The translations under genes and the position numbers were made by a program. Below the pieces are notes generated by a model. It was not told where the DNA came from. It ran no database searches and saw only the letters and a program-made list of their open reading frames with translations. A DNA stretch of 64,000 bases, from the NCBI RefSeq assembly GCF_031583575.1, contig NZ_CP134146.1, forward strand, positions 3,472,001 to 3,536,000, in the 5' to 3' direction. Positions 62,946 to 64,000 of the stretch are shown piece by piece; positions within the stretch are counted from its first letter, which is position 1, and each line of letters begins with the position of its first letter. This stretch comes from Thalassotalea nanhaiensis. Its GTDB lineage: Bacteria; Pseudomonadota; Gammaproteobacteria; Enterobacterales; Alteromonadaceae.

Positions 62946-63989
62946 TTATATGTGTGGTTTGATTAACTCAACAATAGCGTCAATATGATCGTCTCTGTCG
63001 TTTAATGCTTTTATATAATTAAATTGTTCACCGCCAGCATCAATGAACACCTTACGGCTTTCAACTTCTAACTCTTCAAGCGTTTCTAAACAATCAACAC
63101 TGAAGGCAGGGCTGATCACAGCAACCTTTTTAATGCCTTGTGTTGCAAACTCGCTCAAACAATTATCAGTATAAGGCTTTAACCATTCAGCCTTACCAAA
63201 CCTTGATTGAAACGTTAGCTGATAGTCAGATTCAGTCAAACCTAATTGCTCAACAACCAAGCGTGTTGTTTTGTGACAAAAACAATAATAAGGATCGCCA
63301 TTAGTATGGAATAACTTAGGCATACCATGATATGAAAATACAAGTTTGTCAGGCTTTCCGTGCTGCTCAATATGTTCACTAATGCTATTGCTTAGTGCAT
63401 TAATATAGCCGGGATGATCGTGATAACTTGAGATAAAATGTAGTGATGGAACCCATCGCCATTGTTGAATTTCTTTGGTGATAGCATCGAAAGTGGAACC
63501 TGTTGTTGGCCCTGCATATTGTGGATAAAGTGGTAAAACAATTATTTTATTTACCCCTTTTGCTTGCATATTTTGCAAGGCCTGAGTAATACCAGGGTTC
63601 CCATAGCGCATAGCAATGACTACTTCTACGTCATCACCATACTGCTCGGCTATTTGTGCTGCGACTTTCACTTGCTGATCTTTACTTATACTAAGCAAGG
63701 GCGAACCTTGTTCGGTCCAAATACTTTCATATAACTTCGCCGATTTTGCCGGTCGAATTCTTAAAATAATTCCGTGTAAAATGATCATCCAAATAAATTT
63801 TGGAATTTCGACGACACGAGGATCTGACAAAAACTCACGTAAATAACTGCGTAACGCACTTGCCGTTGGCGCGTCTGGCGTACCGAGGTTGCAAAGTAAC
63901 ACTCCGGTTTTAACTGAGCCAGTATCTACTGGCCCTTTGGTGACATTGCCATTATGTATATTTTTATTATTAGCAGAAAAGCGCGACAT
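62946..63989 (-). CDS. hemH: Ferrochelatase
   Basis: This 347-aa protein is HemH, which inserts Fe2+ into protoporphyrin IX as the last step of haem biosynthesis. Visible family regions: GVLLCNLGTPDAPTASALRSYLREFLSDPRVVEIP, MRYGNPGI, IIVLPLYPQYAGPTTGST, VFSYHGMPKLF with the catalytic His, TFQSRFGKAEWLKPYT and SPAFSVDCLETLEELE with the catalytic Glu. The start at 63989 is followed directly by a polar N-terminal extension of about 25 residues. The gene is complete in the window, but its upstream region is not. Confidence 0.95.
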   Translation of the reverse strand: MSRFSANNKNIHNGNVTKGPVDTGSVKTGVLLCNLGTPDAPTASALRSYLREFLSDPRVVEIPKFIWMIILHGIILRIRPAKSAKLYESIWTEQGSPLLSISKDQQVKVAAQIAEQYGDDVEVVIAMRYGNPGITQALQNMQAKGVNKIIVLPLYPQYAGPTTGSTFDAITKEIQQWRWVPSLHFISSYHDHPGYINALSNSISEHIEQHGKPDKLVFSYHGMPKLFHTNGDPYYCFCHKTTRLVVEQLGLTESDYQLTFQSRFGKAEWLKPYTDNCLSEFATQGIKKVAVISPAFSVDCLETLEELEVESRKVFIDAGGEQFNYIKALNDRDDHIDAIVELIKPHI

Positions 63990-64000
63990 TAAATTACTCT

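Noticed and set aside
1-64000. Prophage, rRNA operon, toxin-antitoxin pair or known anti-phage system
   Set aside because: No phage structural genes, rRNA sequence, recognisable toxin-antitoxin pair or known defence proteins were seen. The only tRNA is tRNA-Phe, and no integrase sits next to it.

Overview
The window looks like chromosomal DNA from a marine gammaproteobacterium of the order Alteromonadales, most like the Colwelliaceae (Colwellia/Thalassotalea type). This rests on protein-level resemblance (IscX, YebG, a TIGR02922-type pair, SO2930/HNE_0200-type cytochrome), the A+T-rich composition and the intergenic repeats. No database search was possible, so the genus is an inference.

Region 1 (1-5500) is accessory DNA. 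Bases 1-2274 form an integron gene-cassette array: four attC sites (the first cut by the window edge) separate three complete cassettes, each with one plus-strand ORF (DUF2167 membrane protein, small secreted/anchored protein, DUF3592 membrane protein). In two cassettes the start site and terminal R'' box are exact reverse complements. A fourth cassette begins at 2268 and ends in decayed sequence carrying a complete IS3-family element (2814-4061, 3-bp CTT target duplication, OrfA/OrfB with a -1 frameshift site). No integrase is visible. Two more unknown small ORFs and a 139-bp tandem repeat close the region.

Region 2 (5500-33700) is mostly ordinary chromosome: MFS transporter, iodotyrosine-deiodinase-like nitroreductase, cyclophilin, cupin, acpH with a GNAT gene, S9 peptidase with a GNAT gene, carboxylesterase, DUF4097 protein, cinA, DUF2884 protein, NAD malic enzyme, iscX, a three-domain cysteine desulfurase / persulfide-dioxygenase-like / rhodanese fusion, two convergent paralogous porins, nnrS with a 2-hydroxyacid dehydrogenase, two tandem TIGR02922-like small proteins, a FAD amine oxidase, an exported methyltransferase and ung.

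Region 3 (33700-38760) is the threonine operon thrL-thrA-thrB-thrC on the minus strand. The leader peptide gene, not previously listed because it is short, and its attenuator hairpin are readable in the sequence.

Region 4 (38800-64000) holds yebG-ygjP with a LexA-like box, a DUF3718 protein, an SDR, an M20 amidohydrolase, a TonB-dependent receptor, an MscS channel, a LysR regulator divergent from mmsA, folD, a membrane GGDEF protein, a dicarboxylate-symporter/solute-binding-protein fusion, a tiny EF-hand protein, a lipoprotein pair (parallel beta-helix plus diheme cytochrome), tRNA-Phe, a DUF1289 protein, a SulP transporter and hemH. Many genes end in clear intrinsic terminators. Two convergent junctions also carry copies of a dispersed hairpin repeat whose stem shows a compensated base change.
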